Part shown: piece by piece, positions 10,083-19,445 of the stretch
Layout: the number at the start of each line of letters is the position of its first letter
Position numbering within the stretch: position 1 is the stretch's first letter
Assembly: GCA_004298435.1 (NCBI GenBank)
Contig: SCSF01000161.1
Location: forward strand, 1 to 59,765
Direction of reading: 5' to 3'
Origin: Beijerinckiaceae bacterium
Lineage (GTDB): Bacteria > Pseudomonadota > Alphaproteobacteria > Rhizobiales > Beijerinckiaceae
Length of the DNA: 59,765 nt
The notes under the pieces: model-generated
Told to the model about the DNA's origin: nothing
The model's database searches: none
What the model saw: the letters and a program-made list of their open reading frames with translations, nothing else
Program-made: the position numbers and the translations under genes

Positions 10083-10255
10083 ATGGCTGACGATAATAAA
10101 ATCGTGCGTCCAGACGAGGCCAGGTTCGGTATTTGGCTGCCGGCCTGCGGGGGATGGCTGCGGGCATGCGCGACGCAGGCCCTTTCGTGGAAAGGGTGAT
10201 TCGCCCGCTCAAAGAACATCACAGCGAATGCCGCTTAAAAGCACGAGCGCAATAA
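10083..10255 (+). pseudogene. Deletion relic of the luciferase-like monooxygenase found at 24749
   Basis: The first about 83 bases match the 5' end of the gene at 24749-25891 (start MADDNKIVRPDEARFGIW against MADYNKIVRPDEVRFGIW). From the ATGCG at 10166 the sequence matches the 3' end of that gene from 25769 on (in its frame RDAGPFVERVIRPLKEHH). About 940 bases between the two blocks are missing. The junction is out of frame, so translation from the ATG ends at a TGA after 38 codons. The relic gives direct proof that the gene once existed in two copies in this island. Confidence 0.92.
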
Positions 10256-10274
10256 CAACTACAGAGAAAAGAAA

Positions 10275-10291
10275 GGCGGCGATCAGCTTGC
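10275..10291 (+). promoter_or_regulatory. Weak -24/-12 (sigma-54) promoter candidate for the porin
   Basis: CGGCGATCAGCTTGC has GG at 10278-10279 and GC at 10290-10291, the exact 12-base offset required by sigma-54, and a good TTGC -12 box. The -24 box (CGGCGAT) is poor against TGGCACG. A transcript from here would begin near 10303 and fit the porin start chosen at 10404. It would not fit the two earlier ATGs at 10293 and 10317. Confidence 0.3.
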
Positions 10292-10403
10292 CGTGACAAC
10301 AGGGGGAACGTCTGACATGTCAATTATGAAAGGTCGCATTGCGCGCCAGAAAGTGTCCGCAAAAACTCAAACAAATATAAAGTTCGGCCTCGCGGGAGTC
10401 CTG

Positions 10404-11798
10404 ATGAAAGGTAAAGTCAAGGGGCTTCTGATCGCTGGTTGCCTAATAGGCGAGTTGATGGGTAATGCTTTGCCTGCCTTAGCCCAGAGCGCCGATGATA
10501 GCGCCCCTCAGCCGAATTTAGTGAAACCAGGCGCCGCTCCATCGTCTGGCCGTGTCGGACCTCTTGCACCGATGGCCGACCGATTGGCACAAGACGGCAT
10601 TACTTTCCATGCGATATCGCTGGATTTCTTTTTGGTTAATCCGAGTTCTGGTCTGGCACCTGGTCACACTCAGAATTCGCTCTACAACATTTTGGGTGTC
10701 GACGTAGATTTGTCCAAGCGAGCCGGCTTGCACGGGTCTTCACTTCACTATGAAACGACGCTCTTCGCGTTCAATAAGAATCTATCATACTTGTCTCAAG
10801 TTGGTGATTCGCTGCTTGGTTATGAAGCTACCTTCAACAAGGAAGCGGGTGTTATTTCGGTCGCCACCTTTGAGCAGAAGGCGTTTAATGATCGGCTCGA
10901 CATTGAGGTGGGTAGAACGCATCCCAATCGCTATTATGGTATACCACTCTGCCAATCTCTTGATAGCTGCTTCCAAGATATCTTCTATTACAACGCCGGG
11001 TTTACGTCGCCCCAATACTCTGTATGGGGCGGCAATGTTAGCTATCAAACGACAAAGTCACTGTATGCTGAGGCCGGAGTCTTTTCCACGGATTCCAACG
11101 CTCACCTGATTGGTTATGATATTACCAGGGAAGATATAACCGGCGCGGTCGGTATGGCGGAGGTCGGATACAAAACAGATTTTACGACGGAGGCATATCC
11201 AGCCCGCTTTAGTCTGACTGCCTTTGTCAACACCAGCCCACATCCGGATTATAACTTTGCGGCTGCTTTAAACCCTTCATCGACCGTAAATCGAAACGGA
11301 ACGAGCGGCGCTGTTATTCAAGCGCAAAAAGTTGTCTGGCGTGCAGATGGTGGGGCAACTCGAAACCCATCGCCGACATCGATAGCGATCTACGGCAGCT
11401 TTGGGCAGGCGTTTGACTCTACCTCCCAGATTCAGTCCGATCTTTATGTCGGAGCTACCCTGCAATCGCCATTCGTTGGGCGGCCGGCGGATCGATTTGG
11501 TGTCAAATTTAACTGGGAGCGATTGAATCCGAACTACGTGAATTATCTCAACGAGGCTAACTTCGTCTCCGGTGGTACAGGAAATCTGTCGATTGGAAAC
11601 GAGTATGTCTTTGAAGCGAACGCGCACATTCAGTTGCCTGGTGGGCTGGCATTTGAGCCCGTGGTCCAATACGCGATCAATCCAAATAGCTTTTATAATC
11701 CTTCTACGGCAAGCAGACCGCGGAGCGGCGTCTTCGTTGTTGGCACTCTCGTTATCCCGGTAGGTACTTTACTGGGTCTCCAACCTAATAGCCCATGA
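10404..11798 (+). CDS. OprB-type outer-membrane porin
   Basis: 464 residues from the chosen start. That ATG follows a GGGAG site and opens with a clean signal peptide (MKGKVKGLLIAGCLIGELMG, then ALPALAQS with an ALA-Q cleavage site). The frame is also open to an ATG at 10293, but a signal peptide would then be buried 37 residues in. The body is rich in short amphipathic beta strands (SLHYETTLFAFNK, LDIEVGRTHPNRYY, FEPVVQYAINPN) and ends in a strand, as in carbohydrate-selective OprB porins. The GRTHPNRYYGIP segment near 170 is typical of the family. It would admit small solutes through the outer membrane. Placement in the sulfur island suggests the solute is the catabolic substrate or a sulfonate, which is inference. 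Confidence 0.85.
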   Translation: MKGKVKGLLIAGCLIGELMGNALPALAQSADDSAPQPNLVKPGAAPSSGRVGPLAPMADRLAQDGITFHAISLDFFLVNPSSGLAPGHTQNSLYNILGVDVDLSKRAGLHGSSLHYETTLFAFNKNLSYLSQVGDSLLGYEATFNKEAGVISVATFEQKAFNDRLDIEVGRTHPNRYYGIPLCQSLDSCFQDIFYYNAGFTSPQYSVWGGNVSYQTTKSLYAEAGVFSTDSNAHLIGYDITREDITGAVGMAEVGYKTDFTTEAYPARFSLTAFVNTSPHPDYNFAAALNPSSTVNRNGTSGAVIQAQKVVWRADGGATRNPSPTSIAIYGSFGQAFDSTSQIQSDLYVGATLQSPFVGRPADRFGVKFNWERLNPNYVNYLNEANFVSGGTGNLSIGNEYVFEANAHIQLPGGLAFEPVVQYAINPNSFYNPSTASRPRSGVFVVGTLVIPVGTLLGLQPNSP

Positions 11799-11906
11799 GC
11801 GCATGAATGCTCGGACAACCGCGAAAAAAACATTGGAGAGCAAAATGTACTAAGCCGGGACTCTGTCCGTGAATCACCGCTACTGCATTCGAGATAAGAG
11901 CATTCA

Positions 11907-13040
11907 ATGTTGACACCTGATGTCGATCTTCCGGGAGCCCTGGTTTCGGTAGATGCGCGCCTGCGCCTAGCTAAGCGATTAACTGCGGAGTTCAAGAGCG
12001 GCAACCCTATTATTGTTCGAGGTCATGGCGAGGAGCTTCTAGCTTCCCTAGACATGATGTCGAGGTCAACGATGGAAGGGTTCTTGGAGTGGACGACCGG
12101 TCCTCTTTTGATTTTGCTGACAGCCGGGCGTGCGTCCACACTCGTGTCGTGTGCGTCTATTATGCCTCCCGAACAAGCCGTTGCCCTTCGCGTTTGTAGA
12201 ACATTTTCGTGCTTACAATACTTTTCAGATTTTACACGGCGGCTGCTCCCTAATGAATTAGAGGGCGATGCGCGTATCGTTGAGCTTCCATCCTCGGCAG
12301 CTTCGGCAATAAAGCTTGCGCGAAACGGTCATTTGATTCCGACCTTCGCATTAGCTTCGGTAACAAACGCTCGGATGCTTTCTGCGCGAGAGCGCTTACT
12401 CACTATTGATATTAGCGAAATGCTTGCTGCTTGTATCGACTTCGAACAGACTGTCACGCTCTGCGGGGCCGCTCATGTGCCTATTGATGGCTGTAAAGAT
12501 GCTCGCATGTTCGCTTTTAGATCCGATTTCGACGGAACCGAATATCTCGCGGTGCAGATCGGCGACATCGACGCGGCGACAGCTCCGTTAGTTCGGCTCC
12601 ATTCATCTTGCCTGACGGGAGATCTTCTGAGTAGTTTAAGATGCGATTGCGGTGAACAGTTGCGATCGTCCGTTTCCAGGATCATCGATGAGGGCTGCGG
12701 AATTCTTCTTTATTTGCCTCAAGAAGGACGAGGAATTGGTCTGACAAACAAGATCCGGGCATATCATTTGCAAGATGAAGGGGCCGATACAGTAGATGCG
12801 AACCATTTGCTGGGCTGGGAAGACGATCCACGCTCCTACGGCGCAGCAGCCTCGATGCTGAAGACGCTCGGTGCAAATAGAATTCGCCTGCTATCGAACA
12901 ATCCTGCCAAATGTCAGAACTTGCAGTCTTTGGCCATAACAGTCGTAGAGATGGTGCCACACGCGGTGACGCCAACTTCGTTCAATGCGCATTATTTGGC
13001 AACGAAGCGAGAAAGGTGCGGCCACATTCTACCGACTTAG
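11907..13040 (+). CDS. ribA: GTP cyclohydrolase II (RibA), alphaproteobacterial long form
   Basis: 377 residues. The C-terminal 200 form a complete GTP cyclohydrolase II: zinc ligands in LHSSCLTGD and LRCDCG (about 231-249), then LPQEGRGIGLTNKIRAY near 270, the DTVDAN segment and LLSNNPAKC near 332. The reaction opens GTP to the first committed riboflavin intermediate. The N-terminal 180 residues are not a recognisable DHBP synthase. Many alphaproteobacterial RibA proteins carry an extension of this size. It sits 108 bases after the porin and is followed by 530 bases without a gene. Riboflavin genes are normally chromosomal housekeeping, so one placed among FMN-dependent monooxygenases is likely an accessory copy that boosts flavin for them. 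Confidence 0.9.
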   Translation: MLTPDVDLPGALVSVDARLRLAKRLTAEFKSGNPIIVRGHGEELLASLDMMSRSTMEGFLEWTTGPLLILLTAGRASTLVSCASIMPPEQAVALRVCRTFSCLQYFSDFTRRLLPNELEGDARIVELPSSAASAIKLARNGHLIPTFALASVTNARMLSARERLLTIDISEMLAACIDFEQTVTLCGAAHVPIDGCKDARMFAFRSDFDGTEYLAVQIGDIDAATAPLVRLHSSCLTGDLLSSLRCDCGEQLRSSVSRIIDEGCGILLYLPQEGRGIGLTNKIRAYHLQDEGADTVDANHLLGWEDDPRSYGAAASMLKTLGANRIRLLSNNPAKCQNLQSLAITVVEMVPHAVTPTSFNAHYLATKRERCGHILPT

Positions 13041-13570
13041 TAATGCTAGGCGCGAGCCTGGAGCGACCTCTGAGATCCGGGTATGAGACTGTGCGATTCC
13101 GCCTCCCAGCATGGCTACATATGATTGCTACGCAGTACGGCTTTCTTGGCGATCATCGACGTTGAGTGTGTCGAGCGCGCCCACTGATCGGATAGATGCA
13201 GAACCAGCGACTCCAGTTGCGATGATGAGAGGCCGGCGAGCCGCTTTGGATTCGTGATCAGCAGAACGAATTTGGTCGATCGACTCCGTAGCAGGATCGC
13301 GGATGACACTTTCCATGGGCATCTGTCGCAGTTCGACAACGATCTCCGCTTTGTGGTCGCTTCTCGGCACCACGCACGCGGTGACATAAAGGAGGAGACC
13401 AGGACGTTACTTGTGATCTCCCGTCCAGCAACAGCATGTTGATCTAGCGCCTGAGCGGCGTGTCGCGCTTCTTCAATTGACTAACCCGGTACTCTCGATA
13501 CCTTGGAGATAGCGTCACCCAACTCCAACACAATTCGCAACGGCAACGTGGAAAAATCAGGATCTGCGAA
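13041..13570. other. Gene-poor stretch before the sigma-54 activator
   Basis: No convincing gene. The reverse strand has an 81-codon open stretch (13128-13373) with protein-like composition (ARRPLIIATGVAGSAS), but no family I recognise. It may be a decayed fragment. No terminator or sigma-54 promoter was found here. Confidence 0.4.
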
Positions 13571-15607
13571 ATGACGGAAGTGATCAAGGATCACGCTATT
13601 TACGTCAAAGCCACGGTCAATTCCGTCTTGGGGCAGACCTTGGCGGACCCAATCAGCAGATCCTGGAGGCGTTGCATCCAGGAATATGGATTGGATCCGG
13701 CTGATATGCCGGACGTTGCCATTGTGCCGGCGTCGGACTTACAGGAACGGCAGGAGCACCTCGCTGATTTACTTGCCATCTCTCGTTCGGAACTGAGGAA
13801 TCTTTACGAGCAAATCGCCGGCTCTGGATTCGCTGTGATGATCGCGGATTCAGATGCTGTAATTCTGGATTACATAGCCGATCTGGAATTAGTCGATTCG
13901 TTTTCGAAACTTGGTCTCGTTATTGGAGGTAACTGGGATGAACATTCGCAGGGCACAAATGCGATTGGTGCTTGTCTCTTCGAAAAAGAGCCATTGGTCG
14001 TTCACCAGAGTGATCACTTCGTTGCCCGTAACATTGAGCTTACATGTTCGAGCGCGCCGATTTGCGACTACAAAGGACATGTCGTTGCTGTTCTGAATGC
14101 TGCCGGGCGATCGGAAGTTGCTCAACGGCACACGCTTGCCCTTGTGAATACAAGTGCAAGAATGATTGAAAATTCGTTTTTTTTAAATTGCTTCAAGAAC
14201 TCTGCGATCGTTCGATTCCATAATCGCGCCGAATTCATTGGCGGAATACGTGAGGCGGAAATCGCGCTGGCAGACGACGGGATTATTCTGGGTGGTAATC
14301 GAAATGCGATTTCGCAGCTAGAATACGGGAATTGCGAGGATTTGGTTGGTAAAGCGTTCGACGAGGTTTTTAAGTCGACTCACGAGGAATTAGTCGATCG
14401 GGGCGCCGGCCAGCTAAATGGATTCGTCCCGATCTATGACGCGCTGCGTAACCGGCGATACTTTGCCACGATGAAACTGCCCAGGCCCATTTCGCCGTCG
14501 AAGGACGATATCAAGTCGACATGTGCAAAGCGAAAACAAGCGTCGACCAGTCACGATCCGGTAGCGCGCGAGCTATTACTCGATGAACTTGCGTTGGGTG
14601 ATGCCAGGATGGCGATGAACGTTCGCTATGTGAAAAGCGTACGCGATAGGCAGATCCCCATTCTAATCCAGGGAGAAACTGGCACCGGCAAGGAGGTTAT
14701 GGCGCGAGCTATCCACGCATCTCGGGATGGCGACAGAAGACCAATTGTTGTGGTGAATTGTGCGGCCATTCCGGAGACTTTGATTGAGAGTGAGTTGTTT
14801 GGCTATGCGCGAGGTGCCTTTACGGGGGCAAGCCGCGAAGGCCAAAAGGGCAAAATTCTTATAGCTGACAAGGGGACGCTTTTTCTGGATGAAATCGGAG
14901 ACATGCCTCTACAGCTACAATCGCGGCTGTTGCGGGTTTTAGAGCAACGGGAAGTTCAGCCACTAGGAGCGGAAAAGTCGATCAGCGTGGATATTGCTCT
15001 TATCAGCGCAACAAACCGCGATCTGCGGGAGCTGGTCGCCGCTGGTCGATTTCGCTCGGACCTTTACTTTCGCCTTCAAGGCCTGATGTTGACTTTGCCG
15101 CCGCTGCGTGAGCGATCTGACAAGTGCAGTCTGATTGAACATATAATCGAATTGGAGAGCCAGAGATATCATGTATTGGAAGGAAGGCGGAAGTCGGCGG
15201 TTGCAATCGACGACTGCGCTTTCGACATCTTGGAACAGTATCATTGGCCTGGCAATATCAGGCAACTTCGAACTGTTATAAGGGTGGCGTTCGCGATGTG
15301 CGGCGGCTCGACAATCACATCCCACTTTTTGCCGGAAGAGATTAAGGCTCCAACCGAGACTCTCGTCCACCCCTCAGAAACAGCCATGTTAAAAAACGTT
15401 GCGCCGATTGACATTGCAGCCGAGTCCATGTGCGATGAAGCTATAGATCCTTCTGTGGCATTAAACGTGGTGGAGGAGGCGGAACGTGGGGCGCTCTTGA
15501 AAGAGTTAGCCAAACATCATTGGAATATAGCCCATACAGCAAGGGATTTGCGTGTGAGTCGTTTGACATTCTATCGAAAGATGAAAAGGCTAGGCATTAG
15601 AAAATAA
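13571..15607 (+). CDS. Sigma-54-dependent activator, AcoR type (GAF-PAS-AAA-Fis)
   Basis: 678 residues. The N-terminal 210 resemble the GAF sensor of AcoR-type activators (DPISRSWRRC near 25, GGNWDEHSQGTNAIG near 118). A PAS-like segment follows at about 220-275. The AAA+ domain has Walker A GETGTGKE near 366, the sigma-54-contacting loop GAFTGAS near 414 and Walker B LFLDEIGDMP near 436. A Fis-type helix-turn-helix closes the protein (HHWNIAHTARDLRVSRLTFY near 649-668). It should sense a small molecule in the cytoplasm and remodel sigma-54 polymerase at -24/-12 promoters. Two near-perfect sites lie at 19330 and 19635 in the same island. In Pseudomonas, dimethylsulfone genes need the related but shorter activator SfnR, a precedent for the role inferred here. 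Confidence 0.92.
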   Translation: MTEVIKDHAIYVKATVNSVLGQTLADPISRSWRRCIQEYGLDPADMPDVAIVPASDLQERQEHLADLLAISRSELRNLYEQIAGSGFAVMIADSDAVILDYIADLELVDSFSKLGLVIGGNWDEHSQGTNAIGACLFEKEPLVVHQSDHFVARNIELTCSSAPICDYKGHVVAVLNAAGRSEVAQRHTLALVNTSARMIENSFFLNCFKNSAIVRFHNRAEFIGGIREAEIALADDGIILGGNRNAISQLEYGNCEDLVGKAFDEVFKSTHEELVDRGAGQLNGFVPIYDALRNRRYFATMKLPRPISPSKDDIKSTCAKRKQASTSHDPVARELLLDELALGDARMAMNVRYVKSVRDRQIPILIQGETGTGKEVMARAIHASRDGDRRPIVVVNCAAIPETLIESELFGYARGAFTGASREGQKGKILIADKGTLFLDEIGDMPLQLQSRLLRVLEQREVQPLGAEKSISVDIALISATNRDLRELVAAGRFRSDLYFRLQGLMLTLPPLRERSDKCSLIEHIIELESQRYHVLEGRRKSAVAIDDCAFDILEQYHWPGNIRQLRTVIRVAFAMCGGSTITSHFLPEEIKAPTETLVHPSETAMLKNVAPIDIAAESMCDEAIDPSVALNVVEEAERGALLKELAKHHWNIAHTARDLRVSRLTFYRKMKRLGIRK

Positions 15608-15821
15608 CGTCCATTAGTAAGAATTTGCAGAGCTAGGAAACTGATTGATAGTTGTGGCGTCTTCGAAAAACCGAGGCCGAGAGGCGGTTGGTTTCATGTT
15701 GTCCGCGTCCCAGAAGGCGGCGCAAGAATGTGAGCGTAGTTCAAGATGCCCCGGATAGAGCTCGTGGCGCTGAGCATTGCGAAGTTCGGTTGGGGAGGCA
15801 AAGGGCGTCGGAGGTAAGTAA

Positions 15822-17201
15822 ATGCCCAAGAAAAAAGCGCATATGTATGCCTTCGTTCAGCACGGGGTGAACAGCCACGCGCCCGGGATGTGGCGCCATC
15901 CCAAAGACAAGGTCAACTGGGATTGGAACCGTCCCGCTTACTGGCAGCATATGGGCCGAACTCTTGAGCGGGGTTTTTTTGACGCTATTTTCGTTGCCGA
16001 CGAACTCGCACCCTACAGCAACGTGGATGGAAAATCAGACGAGAGCGTGAAGTGGGCCTTGCAATGCCCTGTACATGAACCCTCGACGATTGTGCCAATC
16101 ATCACGACGGCTACGACTTATTTAGGGGTGGGACTCACGCTCTCGACCGCCTTCGAGCATCCCTATTCAATGGTTCGGCGTCTCTCCAGCCTTGATCATC
16201 TCTCGAATGGCCGGATCGCCTGGAATATGGTCAGTTCCTATTCAAAGAGCGAATGGGACGCCTACGGACAAGAAATGACCATGCGCTATGATCGGTACGC
16301 CCGCATGGAGGAATATGTCGATCTTTGTTACAAGCTTTGGCGATCATGGGAAGAAGACGCCATCATCTCGGATAAAGCGAGTGGCGTTTATGCCGATCCG
16401 GCGAAAGTTCATGAAGTTAATCACGAAGGAACGTATTTCAAATGTAAAGGTCGGTCTTTTGTATGTAGATCCCCGCAGGGGCATCCAGTGCTGTGGCAAG
16501 CCGGCTCCTCTGACCGTGGCCGCGACTTTGCTGCCAAGCACGCGGAGGCCATCTTTGCGGTTCACCCGACTGTCGAGCGAATGCGAGAGTACACAGACGA
16601 TCTTGATCGCCGTCTAGTGAATAAATTCAACCGCCGTGCCGGTAGTGTAAAGCGTATCTATGGGCTGCAAACCTGTGTCGCTGATACGCGGGCGGAAGCG
16701 CGAGACAAATGGGAGCGGATCAAATCGTGCATTCCTTTAGCGGGGGCACTTGCATGGATATCGGGCCATTTCGGTCCTGATTTCACGAAATTCAAATTAA
16801 ACGATTGTCTTCAAAACATCGAAATCCCCGGTATCCAGGGGCTCTTCGAGTCGGTGATCCATTCCAAAGGCGGGGCACCCGTGACAGTCAAGGAGGGAGC
16901 CTTGTACTACGCGCAGGGAATGGGCATGCCGTTAGCGTGCGGCACAGCAAAAGATATCGCTGATCAGATGGAGTTTTATATGGATGAAGGTGGAGCGGAT
17001 GGCTTCATGCTTGCGGCAACCTACACACCTGGATGCTTTGAAGAATTTGTCGACTATGTGATTCCTGAGTTGCAACGGCGAGGGCGCGTTCGCACCAAGT
17101 ATCGTTATACTACGCTGCGCGAGAACCTACTTGAGCCAGATGATCAGGCTCAACCAGAACTGAAGCTCGTCAAGGGAGGCCGCAAAAATTCTAATATGTA
17201 G
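15822..17201 (+). CDS. NtaA/SnaA/DszA-family FMN-dependent monooxygenase, copy 1
   Basis: 459 residues of the bacterial luciferase-like superfamily, in the branch of nitrilotriacetate (NtaA), dibenzothiophene sulfone (DszA) and dimethylsulfide (DmoA) monooxygenases. Landmarks in order: SHAPGMWRHPKDKVNWDW near 14, FFDAIFVADELAPY near 50, LTLSTAFEHPYSMVRRLSSL near 102, LSNGRIAWNMVSSYSKSEWD, RSPQGHPVLWQAGSSDRGRD near 212 and GGADGFMLAATYTPG near 395. Such enzymes take reduced FMN from a separate reductase and oxidise the substrate with O2, often cleaving C-S or C-N. The island supplies two reductases. A strongly similar copy lies convergent at 17666. The leader (15608-15821) has a near-miss sigma-54 box (TGGCGC and TTGC with one extra spacer base). 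Substrate unknown. Confidence 0.9.
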   Translation: MPKKKAHMYAFVQHGVNSHAPGMWRHPKDKVNWDWNRPAYWQHMGRTLERGFFDAIFVADELAPYSNVDGKSDESVKWALQCPVHEPSTIVPIITTATTYLGVGLTLSTAFEHPYSMVRRLSSLDHLSNGRIAWNMVSSYSKSEWDAYGQEMTMRYDRYARMEEYVDLCYKLWRSWEEDAIISDKASGVYADPAKVHEVNHEGTYFKCKGRSFVCRSPQGHPVLWQAGSSDRGRDFAAKHAEAIFAVHPTVERMREYTDDLDRRLVNKFNRRAGSVKRIYGLQTCVADTRAEARDKWERIKSCIPLAGALAWISGHFGPDFTKFKLNDCLQNIEIPGIQGLFESVIHSKGGAPVTVKEGALYYAQGMGMPLACGTAKDIADQMEFYMDEGGADGFMLAATYTPGCFEEFVDYVIPELQRRGRVRTKYRYTTLRENLLEPDDQAQPELKLVKGGRKNSNM

Positions 17202-17665
17202 TACCGTTAGGCTATTGACTTAGTTTTGAAGCGGCTGGCTGGGAAAGCGTTGGGACTCGTCATTTCTAACAAATGCATTTCATCTCGTCTTTAACGAGCC
17301 ATTTGACTTGATCTCAATAGCCGCTAATTGCCCAGAGCAGGGTTTGCTATAAACGCAGACAAACGGAGAGTACGTCAAACTCTGCTTCTGAAACCCGATG
17401 ATTTAGAATCCTCCTGCCCCGCCACGAATTACGGGGCGGAGCAGGAGCAGCTACAGCCTACGGGGATTAGCGCAGCTTAATTGATGTTGCCTATCGCGCC
17501 AATTTGGACCTGCTTATGGATATCGTTCTCTTACCGGCGTGATGAGTAGTGTGTAGGAAGCAAAAACGAAAGAGCCGTCATCGCGTGTGTCAGGTGGCCT
17601 TCCAACATGATGGCGACCCCGACCGCATATTGGCGGCGTTGTTTTGCGGAAGTGATCGCCGCCGA
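17202..17665. other. Convergent intergenic region with a GC-rich hairpin
   Basis: This separates the 3' ends of the two convergent monooxygenase genes. A near-palindrome at 17411-17447 (ctcctgccccgcc ... ggggcggagcaggag) could stop transcripts from both sides, although no T-run follows on either strand. Nothing else is recognisable. Confidence 0.45.
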
Positions 17666-19051
17666 TTATGTTCCAGTCCGGCTCTTGCGCGCCGTCAGAT
17701 CGATTGTGTTGATGGAGGGAGTTTCGTCATCCGGCTCGAGTAGGTTCTCGCGCAGAGTGTTGTGGCGGTACTCGGTACGGAGGCGGCCACGGCGCTGTAG
17801 TTCCGGCACCACATAATCCACGAACTCCTCGTAGCAGCCTGGCGTGTACGTGGCCGCAAGCATGAAGCCGTCGGCACCGCCCTCGTCCATATAGTATTCT
17901 ATCTGGTCGGCGATATCCTTGGCTGTGCCGCAGGCCAAGGGCATTCCCATGCCTTGGGCATAATAGAGCGCCCCTTCCTTCACCGTCACCGGCGCCCCGC
18001 CCTTGGAATGAAGCATTGATTCGAAAAGCCCCTGGATCCCGGGGATCTCGATGTCCTGGATCAAATCATCTGGCTTGAACTTGGTGAAGTCCGGTCCGAA
18101 GTGACCCGAGATCCATGCAAGCGCCCCTTCGAGTGGGATATTCGCTTTAATCCGCTCCCACTTCTCCTGCGCCTCCGTGCGGGTCTCCGCAACGCACGTT
18201 TGAAGCCCATAGATGCGCTTAACGCTCCCCGGTTCGCGGTTGAACGTCGCCTGTAGCCGATGATTCAGATCGTTTGTATACTCCCGCATCCGTTCCACTG
18301 TCGGGTGGACCGCGAAGATCGCCTCTGCATGCTTGGCAGCAAAGTCGCGCCCGCGGTCGGATGACCCGGCCTGCCACAGCACTGGACGCCCCTGCGGCGA
18401 ACGGCACACGAACGACCGACCTTTGCACTTGAAGAACTCACCCTGGTGATCAACCTCATGCACCTTCGTTGGGTCGGCGTAGATGCCGCTCACCTGGTCG
18501 GCAATGATCGCATCCTCCTCCCAGGAATCCCACAACTTGTAGCAAACCTCCATATACTCTTCCATGCGTGCGTAGCGGTCGTAGCGTGTGGCCATGTCGG
18601 CGCCGTAAGCGTTCCATTCGCTCTTCGAGTACGAACTAACGACGTTCCATGCGACGCGCCCGTAGGAGAGGTGATCCAGGCTCGAGAGCCGCCGGACCAT
18701 CGAGTACGGATGCTCGAACGCCGTAGACAGCGTCACTCCCACGCCTAGATGCTTGGTCGCCGTCGTGATGATCGGCACGATTGTTGATGGCTCATGTACC
18801 GGGCATTGCACCGCCCATTTCACGCACTCGTCCGACTTCCCATCCACGTTGCTGTAGGGTGCTAGTTCGTCGGCGATGAACATGGCGTCGAAAAAACCGC
18901 GTTCCATGGTCTGACCCATGTGCTGCCAATAGGGCGGACGTCGCCAGTCCCAATTGACCTTGTCCCTGGCGTTCCGCCACATACCAGTCGCATGGCTGTT
19001 GACGCCATTCTGAATGAACCCCAACAGGTGAACTCGTTTCTTGTTCGTCAT
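17666..19051 (-). CDS. NtaA/SnaA/DszA-family FMN-dependent monooxygenase, copy 2
   Basis: 461 residues, collinear and mostly identical with the product of 15822 (for example ATGMWRNARDKVNWDWRRPP near 21, RGRDFAAKHAEAIFAVHP shared exactly). The tails differ: this one ends TIDLTARKSRTGT. Intact throughout, so both copies are probably expressed or the duplication is recent. Chemistry as for copy 1: reduced-FMN-dependent monooxygenation of a sulfur or nitrogen compound. It is transcribed toward copy 1, and its promoter side faces the symporter gene. A luciferase-like relic (19206-19304) and a near-perfect sigma-54 promoter (19330-19344, reverse strand) lie upstream, so transcription is probably by sigma-54 polymerase through the relic. 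Confidence 0.9.
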   Translation of the reverse strand: MTNKKRVHLLGFIQNGVNSHATGMWRNARDKVNWDWRRPPYWQHMGQTMERGFFDAMFIADELAPYSNVDGKSDECVKWAVQCPVHEPSTIVPIITTATKHLGVGVTLSTAFEHPYSMVRRLSSLDHLSYGRVAWNVVSSYSKSEWNAYGADMATRYDRYARMEEYMEVCYKLWDSWEEDAIIADQVSGIYADPTKVHEVDHQGEFFKCKGRSFVCRSPQGRPVLWQAGSSDRGRDFAAKHAEAIFAVHPTVERMREYTNDLNHRLQATFNREPGSVKRIYGLQTCVAETRTEAQEKWERIKANIPLEGALAWISGHFGPDFTKFKPDDLIQDIEIPGIQGLFESMLHSKGGAPVTVKEGALYYAQGMGMPLACGTAKDIADQIEYYMDEGGADGFMLAATYTPGCYEEFVDYVVPELQRRGRLRTEYRHNTLRENLLEPDDETPSINTIDLTARKSRTGT

Positions 19052-19205
19052 TTTGTTAATCTCCTATCGAACTGCTTTCTTGATGTTCGCCGTTTTATCA
19101 ACTCGTTTTGCTAATCGCGCTCATCTCGCACATGAGCCGCTTACATAAATCCCTCCCCTGATTTTTGAGCGCAGTGCTTCGGCGAATCCAACCGCGAAGC
19201 CGACG

Positions 19206-19304
19206 TTAGAGTCCACGATGTCGAATACTAACAAGTCCGCCAACGCGGTTGTCCATCGAGCCGTCATACACAGGATGCCAGATGCCGAACTTCATTTTCG
19301 TCAT
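19206..19304 (-). pseudogene. 5' relic of a luciferase-like monooxygenase gene
   Basis: From the ATG at 19304 (reverse strand) the reading MTKMKFGIWHPVYDGSMDNR matches the start of luciferase-like enzymes such as the one at 24749 (RFGIWLPVYGGWLR). The homology stops after about 22 codons, and a stop follows at 19206. A GGAG site precedes the ATG and the sigma-54 promoter lies just upstream. This was therefore the first gene of a reverse-strand operon with the monooxygenase at 17666-19051. Confidence 0.75.
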
Positions 19305-19329
19305 CTCCGTCCTTGTCCGTGAACGTTCC

Positions 19330-19344
19330 GCAAAGTTTGTGCCA
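19330..19344 (-). promoter_or_regulatory. Sigma-54 (-24/-12) promoter, reverse strand
   Basis: On the reverse strand the sequence reads TGGCACAAACTTTGC. This is an exact TGGCAC box, five-base spacer and TTGC box. Transcription would start near 19318 and enter the luciferase-like relic and then monooxygenase copy 2. Confidence 0.85.
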
Positions 19345-19428
19345 GCGGCTAAAGGCGCGGATTCGTGGCGGCTGTTTCGTGTCGACGAATTGGAGTTGAG
19401 TTCCGTATGGATATTTCTGTCTTTTTTT

Positions 19429-19445
19429 CGTGACACTCTGTAACG
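19429..19445. promoter_or_regulatory. Candidate upstream activator site (imperfect palindrome)
   Basis: CGTGACA-ctc-TGTAACG is an inverted repeat with one mismatch. It lies between the two divergent sigma-54 promoters, about 85 bases from one and 190 from the other, a usual place for an enhancer-binding protein. Binding by the activator at 13571 is inference. Confidence 0.35.

Noticed and set aside
15760-15785. Sigma-54 promoter before the first DszA-like gene (TGGCGC, TTGC)
   Set aside because: The spacer is six bases rather than five, which normally abolishes sigma-54 recognition.
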